Assembly: GCF_022539315.1 (NCBI RefSeq)
Contig: NC_066316.1
Location: forward strand, 103,720,179 to 103,784,178
Source of the DNA: Serinus canaria
Taxonomy: Eukaryota > Chordata > Aves > Passeriformes > Fringillidae
Reading direction: 5' to 3'
DNA length: 64,000 nucleotides
Notes under the pieces: model-generated
What the model was told of the DNA's origin: nothing
What the model saw: only the letters and a program-made list of their open reading frames with translations
The model's database searches: none
Shown here: positions 1-11,035 of the stretch, one piece after another
Numbering within the stretch: the stretch's first letter is position 1
Layout: each line of letters starts with the position of its first letter
Made by a program: the position numbers and the translations under genes

Positions 1-146
1 GAGGGATCTGTGTGTCCTTGTCACCTGGGGGGTGGCTGGCATCCCTCCCTGGCTGTCGAGAGGTCAGCACCCTCTGTCCTGCTGAACCCACATTTGTAAG
101 AATATAAATGTATGACCATTTCTTGTGTTATTAATGGAAATTGCTA

Positions 147-222
147 ATTAATAATAGTAATAATAATAGAAATAATAGTAGTAGTAATAATAGTAATAAT
201 AGTAATAATAATAATAATAATT
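147..222. repeat. AAT/AGT-type trinucleotide microsatellite
   Basis: The stretch is made of TAA, TAG and AAT triplets in an imperfect run, with GTA interruptions in the middle and a purer AAT block at the right end. On the minus strand it produces an artificial tyrosine-rich reading frame, which is not a gene. Confidence 0.95.
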
Positions 223-2847
223 CTGTGAAAATATTAAAAAGCACTCAAGTCGGCAAATAAACTTAAAGAACTGACCCTTCAGGGAGGAGCTGTGAAGAGG
301 TACCTTGCAGGGATATTCCCCTGTGGGAATGAGGGAGGGAGAAGGCACAGCTTTGTGCATGTCTCTGAGCCCATGTTTGGCTGTAGTTGCAGGGCTTGTG
401 AGAGTTCTCTGCTGAGATCAAAGATTCAGCTCATGTAAAGGTCAAGACATGGGCCTTGGGAGTATTTTCAGCTGTGCCCCCCTCCCACAGGCACAGCCTC
501 TCCCTCCCTCTCCCTCTCCTGATGTGTTTACAGCAGCTAGGATTTTCCAAGTGTTGTCCACCCTTTGTGACTCCTCAAGCCTCCTCATTTTCATGTGATC
601 CACACTATCTCTGCATCTTTAGCTGGGTTGAAGATCATATTACTGTAAAAAAAGCAAAAAAAACAAACAAAAAAATCCCAACAACCTCACGACCAATAGA
701 GCCCTGGGTCTGCCTCAGGGACACATACTTGAGTCCTTCAGTCATGGCCCAGTCAGAGATGCCATGCAGTTCAGTCTGGCAGCTTCACTCTGTCTGGACT
801 AAATTCCTCAGTACATGAGGGTTCATATTACTATTTTAGCTAGTAGTATATCATATGAAAATGATCCTGTGTCCCTGTGCAGTGATGTAATGGGACAGTA
901 ATGCTGCTACAGCTCTTTTGGACTTCTTTGGGATTTGCAAGGCCCAAAGATAGCTGCCTGCCTCAACCTGGGTGACACTGAGTCTGGTCCAAGGGGAACG
1001 AGGTCTCCTGGGCACAGATGAAGTGTGAGGCCAACAGTGCCAGGGTCAGGAAGTGCCAAATGCCAACATGTGCCTACAGGATTAGGGATAGGGTCATTGT
1101 CTGGGGATGAAGGAGGAAAGGCAGGTCTCTCAGGCAGCCCTTGAGAGCATCCTAGCTATCAGACTGCCTGATGCTGGAGTGAGGCTTTCTAAATGCTGGG
1201 GTTCTGTGGATCTTTCACTTTCTCTGAAACAATTGATCCTTCTTTGGGCCAGCTATAGCTGTAATGTACAAAGTGCTATGAGTCTAAGGGTTGGTGGTTA
1301 AGGTGTTCAGCATCTGCTTCAATAAATGTATACTGCTTTTGTAAGACTAGAACTCTTTCAGCAGCAGAGACAAAGTGTGTCCTATCTCTCCACATCATAT
1401 AGTTTGCACCCTCCATAGTGATGGCAGATGTGAATCTAGAGGAACCCAAACCAGATCTCCAGTGTCTGATCTTGTAGCTGTGCTAATGAGTAAATAAACC
1501 AGCAAGCTCCCTGCTTGCTTATTGTGCTGTGTACAGCTTACTTCTATGAGGATGATGTCTCTTCCTTTCCAAATGAGGAGACTGCTCTTTGGGGAGACTC
1601 TTCTCTGGGTTTAGCTGTTCTGGAGTCTGTGCTAAGAGCCCTGCAGGATGATCCAGGGGTGTGTGAAGCACCAGGGCCAAGGCCCAGACCTCTCCCTGCT
1701 CACATTATTGGTATAGGAACAGTCTGGCTGCACAATGCTCATCTGTGCATCTTTCTTCTGCAAGAAAATGGGACTGACCAGGATAAAGTGTTTAATTGTG
1801 GCTGGAGAGAAATGACTCTGCTCAGCCTTAGTGGATAATTTGGGCAGTTCTCCCATATCTTCTGTAAATCTCTTTTTAATGGCCTCTCTCACAATGAATC
1901 ACAACCTGGGGCAGTGAACTGTAAAATCTGAGCCTTACCACAAAGACTACAGGCAGTACCTAGATAAATCCTAGCTGTGAATCAAAGTCCCTGCTGTTTT
2001 ACATTTGCTCTGAAATGCCAGACTCTGTGCACTTTCCATGGGAGGCAGCTGGAATATAAACACAGAGATGTCTGACTGCCAGCAGCCACCCTCAGCCCCA
2101 GCAGGGGATCTCAGCTTCCCCCTTGCATCTTTTCTGGCAGTTTGAGGCTTGGTCCAGACATTTTGCTCTCCTGCTCCCCAGTCCTGGTGGTCCAGAGGAG
2201 AGCCCTGACTGCTCTCCCTTTCATTCCACACCCTCATGCACTGACTCTGTGGCTCCATCACCACGCTCTTCATTGCCCAGTGACAGGTTGCTGGCACTGG
2301 TATGTACACTTGATACATAACAGCACCCCTGCACTCCTTCCCCCTTCCTAGCTCCTTAAACAGATGATGTGCTAAGATTGGAGTTATGACAGCAATCCCA
2401 GCAGACCAGAGCTAAGCTCCTGAGTTCATAGCCCCCATCATTCTGCATGATTTCTAGCTTCTCTGAGTGGCTTCCCACACTTGTATCAAGAGATTTAAGA
2501 TCTTGTTGCTTTGCTTATGGCATCAATCCTTATCATCTTCCCCTGAGCAGGACCATATTTGCACTTGGACTTCATCTATTCAGAGGTGGAAAGCTGTTCT
2601 GAGGGATGGAGCATCCTCAGTTTCTACTGAGGCCTTTTGTCTGTTTGCTTCATGCCCCTGCTTCCACTTTTCACTTGGGACTGGGCCAGAAAAACCTGTC
2701 CTTGTTCTTTTGCTGGTGGCATTTGTGGGCCTGTTGGATTTGTGACATTCCATCTGACCAGACTCACACAGGACACAACCTTCCCAGATTTGGGCTGTAG
2801 CCTACCCCATCCACAGCACTGTGGGCATGAAAGAGCAGTGGCAGCAG
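223..2847. other. No gene seen; unique sequence
   Basis: Mixed-composition sequence with an A-rich patch at 639-678 (AAAAAAAGC, AAACAAACAAAAAAA). The open frames here are short, overlap on both strands, and lack any recognisable domain or convincing splice signals. There is no CpG island. I see no repeat family that I can name. Confidence 0.6.
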
Positions 2848-2852
2848 AGACC
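2848..2852. repeat. Left target-site duplication of the solo LTR (AGACC)
   Basis: AGACC immediately precedes the TG terminus of the LTR and is repeated exactly after its CA terminus at 3384-3388. A 5-bp duplication is usual for several retroviral integrases. Confidence 0.88.
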
Positions 2853-3383
2853 TGTGCTGGTTTGGGCTGGGGTAGAGCTCATTTTCTCCACAGTAGCTGG
2901 TATGGGGCTGTGTTTTGGGTTTGTGCTGGAAATAGTGCTGATAGCTCAGGGATATTTTAGTTATGGCTGAGTAGGGTTTACACAGCCTCAAGGACCTTTC
3001 TGCTCCTCATCTCCCCCACCAGCAAGGGGAGCACAATGAGCTGGGAAGGGACATAGCCAGGACATCTGACCCAGGGATATTCCACAGCATGTGCATCATG
3101 CTCAGGATGTAAAGTGGGGTGAGCAGGAGGAAGGATGGGACATTTGGAATGATGGTCACAGTCAGGTGTGATGGAGCCCTGCTCTCCTGGTGATGGCTGA
3201 GCACCAGCCTGCCCATGGGAAGGAGTGAATTAATTCCTTGCTTTGCTTTGCTTGTGTGTGTAGCTTTTTCTTTCCTTACCAAACTGTCTTTATCTCAAGT
3301 TTAGCCTCCCCCATCACGCTGGCAGGGGCAGTGAGCGAGTGGCTGTGTGGGGCTGAGTTGCCAGCTGGGGTTAAACCATGGCA
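2853..3383 (+). mobile_element. Solo LTR of an avian endogenous retrovirus, plus strand
   Basis: The 531-bp segment begins TGTGCTGGTTTGGGCTGGGG and ends TTAAACCATGGCA, so it has TG...CA termini. It is flanked by a perfect 5-bp target duplication, AGACC, at 2848-2852 and 3384-3388. Internal landmarks resemble a widespread avian LTR that I know from memory: an 'AGTAGCTGGTATGGGGCTGTG' block near 2894, 'GATGGAGCCCTGCT' near 3169, a TTTGC-repeat at 3237-3252, and 'GTGAGCGAGTGGCTGTGTGG' near 3331. The usual TATA-type word appears decayed (GGATGTAAAG near 3105), and the usual ATTAAA before ACTGTCTTTATCTCAA reads ACCAAA. No primer-binding site, gag, pol or env follows. This fits recombination between the two LTRs of a provirus, leaving one. 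The family name is uncertain; the LTR identity is well supported. Confidence 0.9.
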
Positions 3384-3388
3384 AGACC
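3384..3388. repeat. Right target-site duplication of the solo LTR (AGACC)
   Basis: Exact copy of the five bases at 2848-2852. It fixes the 3' boundary of the LTR at position 3383. Confidence 0.88.
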
Positions 3389-5283
3389 ACAGCAGCACTT
3401 TGGGGCAGATCCAGCCTAGTCCACAAGTCTGCCAGCATTGCCAAGACAGGTAGCAGGGACAAGGAGGATGCACTGAGGACACAGGAGAGCAGAGATTGCA
3501 CAGTTCTCTCCCTGGGTATAAACTGAGCAGGGGACATCATCTTCCTGCAAAAGTGGTTACTATCCACAGGCAAATACACAGGGATAAACTTGGCACATGT
3601 CCTGCCATCACCCCATCTCTCTGCTCCACCAGGACCAGTGGCTGAGCTGGAGAATGTGTCTGAATGCTCCACTGGGTCAGGGTCCAAATTAATTTGTACA
3701 GTGGTAAGGAGGGATGCACCAGTTAAGTGAAGACAAACTGGAGGTGCAGATGGTTGATTATTTATTTCCAGACATGGGTATCGTGAGCAGCATGGCCTCA
3801 AAGGACTGTTCACAGCCTTTCCCTGCAGTCTGCAGGGAGTTTCAGCAGCACTGCCTGCTGCAGGGTCCTGCTGACTGATGTTGTGCCAGCTACACCCTCA
3901 CAGGTCTGCTGCTGCTGTGGGAGGGGGTCATAACAGCCCTGTGTGACTAAACTTCTTTACAGGAGTGGTGACTATTAACCCAGCTGTCCTGTGCCCCTAC
4001 AGTCAGCCAGTTGAGGTGTGGTAGCCAGGCCAAAGGATCTGGACCACCCGGAGTGTGCTTCTTGATCTGGAAATGATACAGAGAGTGCTTCTGCTCCAAT
4101 GGAAACAAAGCCACACTCCTCTTGGTTTTAGTGGGTGACTCAGATTGCTGATTTGCAACTTCTTGTTTGTTTTGGGACCCTGCCTAGGAACATCATGGAT
4201 AAACCAGAGTGCTGCTGTGCAAGGTATTGTAGAAATACAGGAAAAAAAATAGAGACCTGGGTACATCTAAATTTCAAAATGTTAATTCAGTGGTTAAGAC
4301 TGCTTTAACTCTCACATGGAGATTTGTTTGGATTGCAACATGCCCTGAGATCACTTCAATATTTGCTGTAGGAGCCCAGGTTAGGCAGACTGGCTTGCCC
4401 TAGTGGTTCTGACCTGGAGCAGGTATGGTGGAAATGACCAGAGAGAAAATTGTGCTCTTGCTGCTACTTCTAAACAGATTTTTTACCTGTTGTAGTAGGA
4501 AGCTGGATGAGAGTGCATTTGAGACCATCCTGGGGGCTGGGGAGAAAAAGGGAGGAGATACCAGAATGGAATGTTACCACTTTATCTCAACCCTAAAAAC
4601 TTCTGTGAGAGGTTAAGTCAGCAGAGAACATATAAGTGAATGAAATAGGGCTGTTTCTAAAAACATCTTGTTTGCATTCAGTGAGAATGCAGGCTGAAGC
4701 TTAGATCTTTATTGGTATTTGCAGCCCTTGAAGCTGCAGATGTAAGCACAGAGCATGCCCAAGGCAGGGACAGGGGGACGGAGAGGAAGAAAGACTGCAT
4801 TGATCCATATTCATGTTTCCCAGGTGCTGGAAACCACCCAGTGCCAGATGGTGATTCAGAGCTAGCATAAGGGAAGGCTGCAGCTGATGCATGAACCCCT
4901 CTGGTCTCAAAAGCCTTTGGGTGAGCAGGACAGACTGGAGGATGCAGATGTCTCAGATCTCTCTCACTTTTCACCACAGCAATACCTGAAAGTAGTGCAG
5001 AATGAGTGCCACCTCTGTGGCAGGAATTTTCTCCCAGCTGGGGACATTTTCATGTGACAATTATTGGTCAAGTGTGGCCTTTGCAGGTGACATGGGAGCA
5101 GGATGGAGAGATGAGCCAGCATTTGTGATGTATTTTCCCATTATTTAAGCAGCAATAATGTCAGGGACAGCAATCATGCCACCCTGACCTGCTGTTTATG
5201 GAACCATTGAAGTTGTTCCTGCAGTGTTTAGTTTTCAGTACAGAATATATTTACAGAAAAAGCAGCTGGAGAAAATTCTAGCC
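3389..5283. other. No gene seen
   Basis: Unique-looking sequence with no named repeat. A pyrimidine-rich AG at about 4964-4978 is followed by 26 open codons, but only one frame is open and nothing pairs with it (see rejected items). No CpG cluster is present. Confidence 0.5.
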
Positions 5284-5339
5284 TTTTTTTTGGGGGGGGT
5301 GTTTTTGGTTAGTTTTTGTTGGTTTTTTTTTTTTTTTTT
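5284..5339. repeat. T-rich and G-rich simple sequence
   Basis: Eight or nine T, then eight G at 5292-5299, T-rich spacer, then about 17 T at 5323-5339. Read on the minus strand it resembles an A-rich retroposon tail, but I could not identify an element body to its left. Confidence 0.85.
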
Positions 5340-5725
5340 GAGATTAAACTGCCCCATGCTCACCACCCACGGTGAGTGTAGAGCCTCTGGTGGCACAGAA
5401 AGTGCTCGGTGCAGCTGGAGGCTGCTCCTCCATGTGGGTTGGGGCAAATCAGAGAAGAACAGCCTGTGTGCCCATCCCAGTGAGTGCCCAGGATGCTCTC
5501 TGATAGCCATGTGTGTGACTGCTTGGGCTGGGGAAAATAGCTAGAGGACAGGCCCCATCCTCATGGCAACAGCCACCTGCCCTCAGGAGAGTGGCACAAG
5601 AAGGGACACTGCTGATCCTAGCTCTTTTGTTGGGGCTGCAGGGGTTTTTTTTTTGCCTGAAGCCTGAGGACCTAGTTCTAAAAACCACCTTCTACTTTGT
5701 GGAGACTTTTTATTCTGAAATTTCC

Positions 5726-5917
5726 AGAATCACAGGATGGTTTGGGTTGGAAGGGACTTTGAAGACAACCTAGTTCAAATCCCCTGCCATGGGCATGGAC
5801 ATCTTCCACCAGATCAGGCTGCTCAGGGCCACATCCAGCCTTGCTTTGAACACTTCCTGAGATGGGGCATCCACAGCTCCTCTGGGCAACCTTTTCCAGT
5901 GCCCTCACCACCCCCTT
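5726..5917 (-). mobile_element. CR1 LINE fragment, 3' end, minus strand
   Basis: The plus strand reads AGAATCACAGGATGGTTTGG then TTGGAAGGGAC, followed by the 'CCCCTGCCATGGGCATGGACA' and 'GGGGCATCCACAGC...CTGGGCAACC' blocks. This is the reverse complement of the CR1 3' untranslated region and end of ORF2. The copy is truncated at its 5' end, as CR1 copies usually are. A 60-codon plus-strand frame across it is not a gene. Confidence 0.93.
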
Positions 5918-8029
5918 TAATTTAAGTAAATTGAAGTCTATCTGTATGATAAAAAGGAATATTTGAAGTCCAGCAAGTGTGTCTTCTCTCCTTCTCTCTC
6001 TTGTGGTCCTGCTTAAAAAGGAAGAAATCTTTTGGACATCCTTCCTGGGGCTGTCTCTGTGGGGAAGAGCTTCCTGGCAGGTGAGACTCCTCCTGAGGCC
6101 TGGGATTTCTTCCCAATGGAGCATAGGACTGGTGCTGTGGGGGTGGGATGGTCTGTCTGGGGACAGGATGGTCTGTCTGGAACAGGTCCTTCCCCAGCAG
6201 ACTGGTGAGGGCTGGTGGATCCACTTTACCTCAGTGGGGCTTGAATAGCCCCCATCAGCCTGGAGGAATGACTGGAATTTGCCATGCTATGCAGCCAGGC
6301 CCTATCTGTGCCTGGTTTTGAACAATTGGTAGAAAATGAGTCAAAATAAATAGTGCTGCTCAACCTCTGACCTCTCCCCTTTTGTACTCAGGAGTTCAAG
6401 AAATTCCAGGGATTGGGAGCCAAACATCTGTGTTTCCCCTTGGGAGGTGCCAAACCATGTTCCTCATGTGAATGGGCAAGGTATATTTAGAAAATGAGAC
6501 TCAGAAACCACTGGTGAGAGCTGCTGCTCTCCTGGTCAAACGTTTGCATAAGCTTGGGCATGTATTTATATATTCATCCACATGCACTGGATCCTGCATA
6601 CAGAAACATGAACTGACAGGCATTCTGTCTTGTAAGTTTGAGCTTGTGTTGTGGATGACAATATTTTTTAAAAAGTGAGGATTTGAGCATGGTTTCTGAG
6701 CAGAAAAACAGACACTCTGTGCCATGTGGGATGCTCCTAATGAGCTGAAATGTCTGCCATGGTTATGAGATGGGCACAGAGTTTGCAGCAGTAGGGAAGA
6801 GGAGGCCAAAGGGTGCCTTAATAGCACTGGGCACTGCTGGTTAGGGAACTAAATTGAGCCTAATGCCACTTTCAAGGAGAGCAGCTGGGATACCATTCTG
6901 GCTCTAAGGCCATCTCTGCACACAGGGGCTTCCCAGCCCACTGGCATCCAAACTTCCCAGGGACACAAGAGATGGCCTGAGACCCTCCTGTGGGCTGGGA
7001 ATAGCTAACCCACCTGGTGTGTTCAAGCAGGGGACTTTCCTCCAGGCTTGCCTGCAGAGACAGCTGATCCAACCTTCCAAGCAGCCTTTAGGGGACTGCA
7101 GAGGCTAATCTGGGTGGGTCCCATGTCTTTTCCATCCAACCCATACCTGGAGCCTTGGCTCTGCAGCAGCTGCCCTGTGAGCTTGGATAGAGCTCTTCCA
7201 GCTCCAGTGCTCAGAGCAGGGCCATGAGGTGAGTGCTTTTTCAGAGGCACTTTTTGCTCCCACTCTCAGCCCTGTGAAAAGGTTGTGTGTCACAAGAAAC
7301 ACTTCTCTTACCTGCAACCTCAATGCCTAAACTGCTAGCAGCACTGGAAAAGTACCACTGTGCAGTTTGAGGTTGAAAACATTAAATTTTGACTTGTCCA
7401 AGGTGCAGAGACATGTTAGATTTCTGCCTGGTTCTGCAGAACAAGGTTGTGGTTTAATTTCATCAACCACCAACACCATCTGTCACATTTTGAGCTTTGG
7501 ACCTTGTTTCCCCAGGCATCAAGGAAAGAACTGCAGAAGTCTCACAACATGGTTTGTTCCTTGTAGTACTGCAGGTGCTGAGACCAAGTGCCTGGAGTCA
7601 GAACTTCTTGGGTGCCCAGCTTGGACTTGTATGGTGTGATAACTGGAGAAAGGAGTAGCTTGGGGTTACACAAAAATATCAGAGAAATTCTACCTTCTCA
7701 TACTTCATTTTGCTGGTTGAAAAAATGGGAAACCTCCCAGTTTTATTATGGTACAAGTTTATTAGTGCCTGAGAGGAGCTACTCGGAGAAATGGTTAATG
7801 GATAAATTAAAAATGATAAAGTGAGGACATGAGCTACAGCACTACAAACATATTCAGTTTGTCCTCCTGCTCTTTGGAGGGCAGATGAGAAAACCAGAGA
7901 AATTTAGGTCTCCTGATGGCTTATTGGGAACAGTTTGTGTTCAAGACATTGCCAAATTCAAGCAGAATTTCTCCTAAGGACCCAAGGAACAACTTGTGAC
8001 TACCAAGATCCCTACCAGTTTGTCTTGTG
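5918..8029. other. No gene seen; one short tandem duplication
   Basis: Apart from two 20-bp copies at 6145-6184 (GGGATGGTCTGTCTGGGGAC then AGGATGGTCTGTCTGGAACA), nothing is recognised. Open frames are short and overlap on opposite strands. Confidence 0.5.
6145..6184. repeat. Two-copy 20-bp tandem duplication
   Basis: Both units share GGATGGTCTGTCTGG, and differ mainly in the last few bases. Confidence 0.85.
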
Positions 8030-8600
8030 TCCACGCTGCATGTGTTTTGGATCCTGATGATACATGTGGGATGACTGGAAGGTGGTTGTTACAAACTGTT
8101 CCCTGAGAGGTTTCACCGTGGCTTTTAGGACAGGATATACAATGCCATTAAAGTAACTTGCTACCAAGTTGCTCATGCTGATCCTTTGCCAACTCCTTTA
8201 GCAATACTTCCCCTGCACTCTTCCTCCCTTTGCCATAAACAGGCACTCCTGCAGCGGAGTGCAGCTGGAATCTCCAGTATATTTTTGCAAGCCATAAAGA
8301 AAAGCAGTGTGTCTCCACAGCAGATTATAATATTTTGATATTTCCCAGGTCGCTTGTGCTCTCCAGCTTTATCGCTGCCCAGCGTCTTTCAGAAGAGCCC
8401 TCATCACACACGTGCCCTAAATAATGTAAGCTCTGTGCTGCTGATATTTATAGCCATGCAAACCTGCCCATTTCTGCCTGTGTTGTTTCAAAAGAATTCT
8501 TGAGTGATGGCATTTTTCATCTTTAGTGTATTTTTCTTTCGTTCTGAACACTGAACACGTTTGTAATTACTGCCATTATTGCTGCTGGATGCCCTATTAA
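8030..8600. promoter_or_regulatory. Candidate constrained noncoding island
   Basis: This stretch keeps several CpGs (near 8258, 8352, 8373, 8383 and 8411) in an otherwise CpG-poor neighbourhood and has AT-rich flanks with homeodomain-like words (GTAATTAC near 8564). A pyrimidine-type acceptor (TTTGATATTTCCCAG, ending 8349) is followed by 77 bp and a donor-like AAT|GTAAGC near 8426. All three frames are open over most of it, so the coding case is not specific. I infer either a regulatory element or a small exon, and favour the former. Confidence 0.25.
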
Positions 8601-9588
8601 GCCTACAAATTGCACTCAGGTTTAAAGGTAGAATTCTAATTACAGCTCAGGCTTGGGGAGAAGGGACAGCATTTGGAGGTAAATGTACTTACACAAACAC
8701 CAAGAGAAGTGGTAGCACACACTGCAGTCACTTCCACTTCACAGAAATGTTGTTTCATTTTTAAGTTCTTGTATTTGAGCATCCCTCTCCGCAGCTCAGG
8801 AAAGGATATGTGACATCCCATGCCATTGTTTTTATGGGATCACAATGGCCATTCATAGCACAGAATTGTTTTGGGGGTCATCGAGCTCCCCTTGAATGGC
8901 TGCAATTAGTCAAAGTTCTGCATCTAGGAGATAATCACACAAAAGAATTCAAAACTGTCTTATCTCCAAAATACAGACAGAAAATAGGAACATGTGACAT
9001 GTCATTGTAAGAGGTTTGCTGGAACAACAGAAGTGTGCAAACTCCTTACAATGTTGTGTAACATTGCTCTGCACATGTTCTCTTCCTTCTGCTTCTGCAA
9101 ATCATCCTTTTAATGTAATTATAGCTGCTATTGGCAAAAGGCACTGAGAGCACTAGCTGGCTTCTGGAGAAAACTGCTGCTGAGATGGGAGCACTTTCAG
9201 CTCACAGGAATTTAAAGAGATTGAGAGGACACTTCTTTCAGCTTTATGCAGTCAGCTGAAAAATTATCTTATTGCCCCCTTGATGGTGTTTGCCTCTAGA
9301 TTATAAATAATAAATCAGACTCTTTCCCATCCCTTTGGAAGGAAATGTGCTGTCACTGTCTCTGGTCACATTTTGTCCACTTTTAGAATCCCAGATGCTG
9401 AATCCAGAGCATTACTCACTGGGCTGTGAAAATTAGACTCACATGGATGCTTGTTTAGATGGGAGATTCCTTAGGACAAGTGTTCAACCAACGTGAGAAC
9501 TTGGATCCAGCCAAAGGATGTGTGCAGACACACCTGTGTCTGCATTCCTGGTCATCAACATGGATCTGACTGCTCTGCAAAGATCTAG

Positions 9589-9707
9589 AGGGCCAGGCTG
9601 GATGGGGCCCTGAGCAACCTGACCCAGTGGCTGATGTCCCTGCTCATGGCAAGGGGTTTGGAGCTAGATGATCTTTAAAGTCCCTTCTAACTCAAGACTT
9701 TCTTGAA
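9589..9707 (+). mobile_element. CR1 LINE fragment, 3' end, plus strand
   Basis: It reads GGCCAGGCTGGATGGGGCCCTGAGCAACCTG, then CTGATGTCCCTGCTCATGGCA, then GGAGCTAGATGATCTTTAAAG TCCCTTCTAACTC. These are the closing blocks of avian CR1 in sense orientation. The terminal ATTCTATG-type octamers are decayed. Confidence 0.9.
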
Positions 9708-10880
9708 GTGTCCTAGAAAGATCTAGAATTTCCAGTAAAATTGTTGCTCCAGTTGGCTTTTATCTCCCTCTGTGTGCAAGAGGGACAGCATTGCTGGCTG
9801 GGTTTAGGTGGCTTTCAAGGAAATTTAACTTGGATATTGAAACTGCTTGTCTCAAAAGACTCTGCAGGGAGATGAGGGCTGGCAGTCCTGGGCAGCAGAT
9901 GGTTTTAATTCTCTTGAATTTACTGCTTGATGCCTCTGGCTCCCTCCTGCAATGATATCAGTGACAACACAAGTGTTGGGTTTAGGGTTTGGCACAAACC
10001 TTTGGATTCTCTAAATCACAACAAACTAACCCTTGTCTCTGCAGGCTCTGGTGGAAGGAGTTTTGCACTTTGCCTGGCACAGGCTCTCTGTGCTGAGTGA
10101 GGGCAGCTGAGCTGTGCCAGAGGATTTATTATCTCATGTCCCATCCTTTTCCCATCCTCAGTACATCCTGCACTGTCAGTAGGCAGGAGGACAAAGCTCA
10201 GGCAGGAGGGTGTCATTGACATTATGCACCTGCAAAGAGGAAACTGCTGCCTAACCTGTGTGCTAGCTCTCTTTGTAAAACCATCTTCAAAACCAAAGAG
10301 AAGTGGAAACATGTTTCTGAATTGCATTAAAAAAAAAAGAGCAAGCAGTCTTTGATTTTATCCTCCAGGGTTTGCTCTTCAGTGACAGATTAAGTGACAG
10401 AAGGCAATGTTTTCATGGTGCTGTGCCTGTGGGCAATCAGAGGAGAGAGGAGTTTGCAGCTGAGTGCAACAAGGGCTTGGTGAGACTTGGGTCTTCTTGT
10501 GCTGGATCACTTAAAAACACAGAGCCAAAACAAGGATCAGCTCCAGAGACAGGCAAAGAGCAGAAGGAAGAGAGTGTTGCTCTCATCCCTGAACATTTGG
10601 GCACTAAAAGTGATTCAGCAGTTTACCCAGGACCTGTTTTGGCTCCTGGCAAAGAAAGGATGCTGTGTTCCTGGGACACCTAGTCCAAGTGTTTTTATTT
10701 TCAGGATCACCCAGAAAGTCTGAGGCAGTGCCAGAAACTGAACTGAGATATTTTCAGTCTCAGCAAAGGACACTCGCCAGAAAACACAGTAAACATGCAT
10801 TTCTTAACCAATCAGTTTCTCAACTTTAGAAATTTTAGGAAGTTTTTCTGTACATTCAGAACATGTTCATGGACCCAGGG

Positions 10881-11035
10881 AATAATTCAGGTTGGAAAGG
10901 ACACATGGAGAGGACGTGGTCCAGCCTCCTGTCCTTGCCTAAAGAAGACCTGAAAGCTTTAAGCATCAGGGTCTAAGCCTGGAGAGTCCCCTCAAACCCT
11001 GCTGTTGCAGGGCTCTCCCTTGCACCCATTCAAAT
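10881..11035 (-). mobile_element. Diverged CR1 LINE fragment, minus strand
   Basis: AATAATTCAGGTTGGAAAGG and GGTCCAGCCTCCTGTCC match the CR1 3' end read in reverse. The right half is diverged, so that boundary is approximate. Confidence 0.7.

Noticed and set aside
4979..5056. Acceptor-like sequence followed by 26 open codons including CHLCGRNF, resembling the start of a zinc finger
   Set aside because: Too short, no second cysteine/histidine pair, stop soon after, no CpG retention and no partner exon seen nearby.
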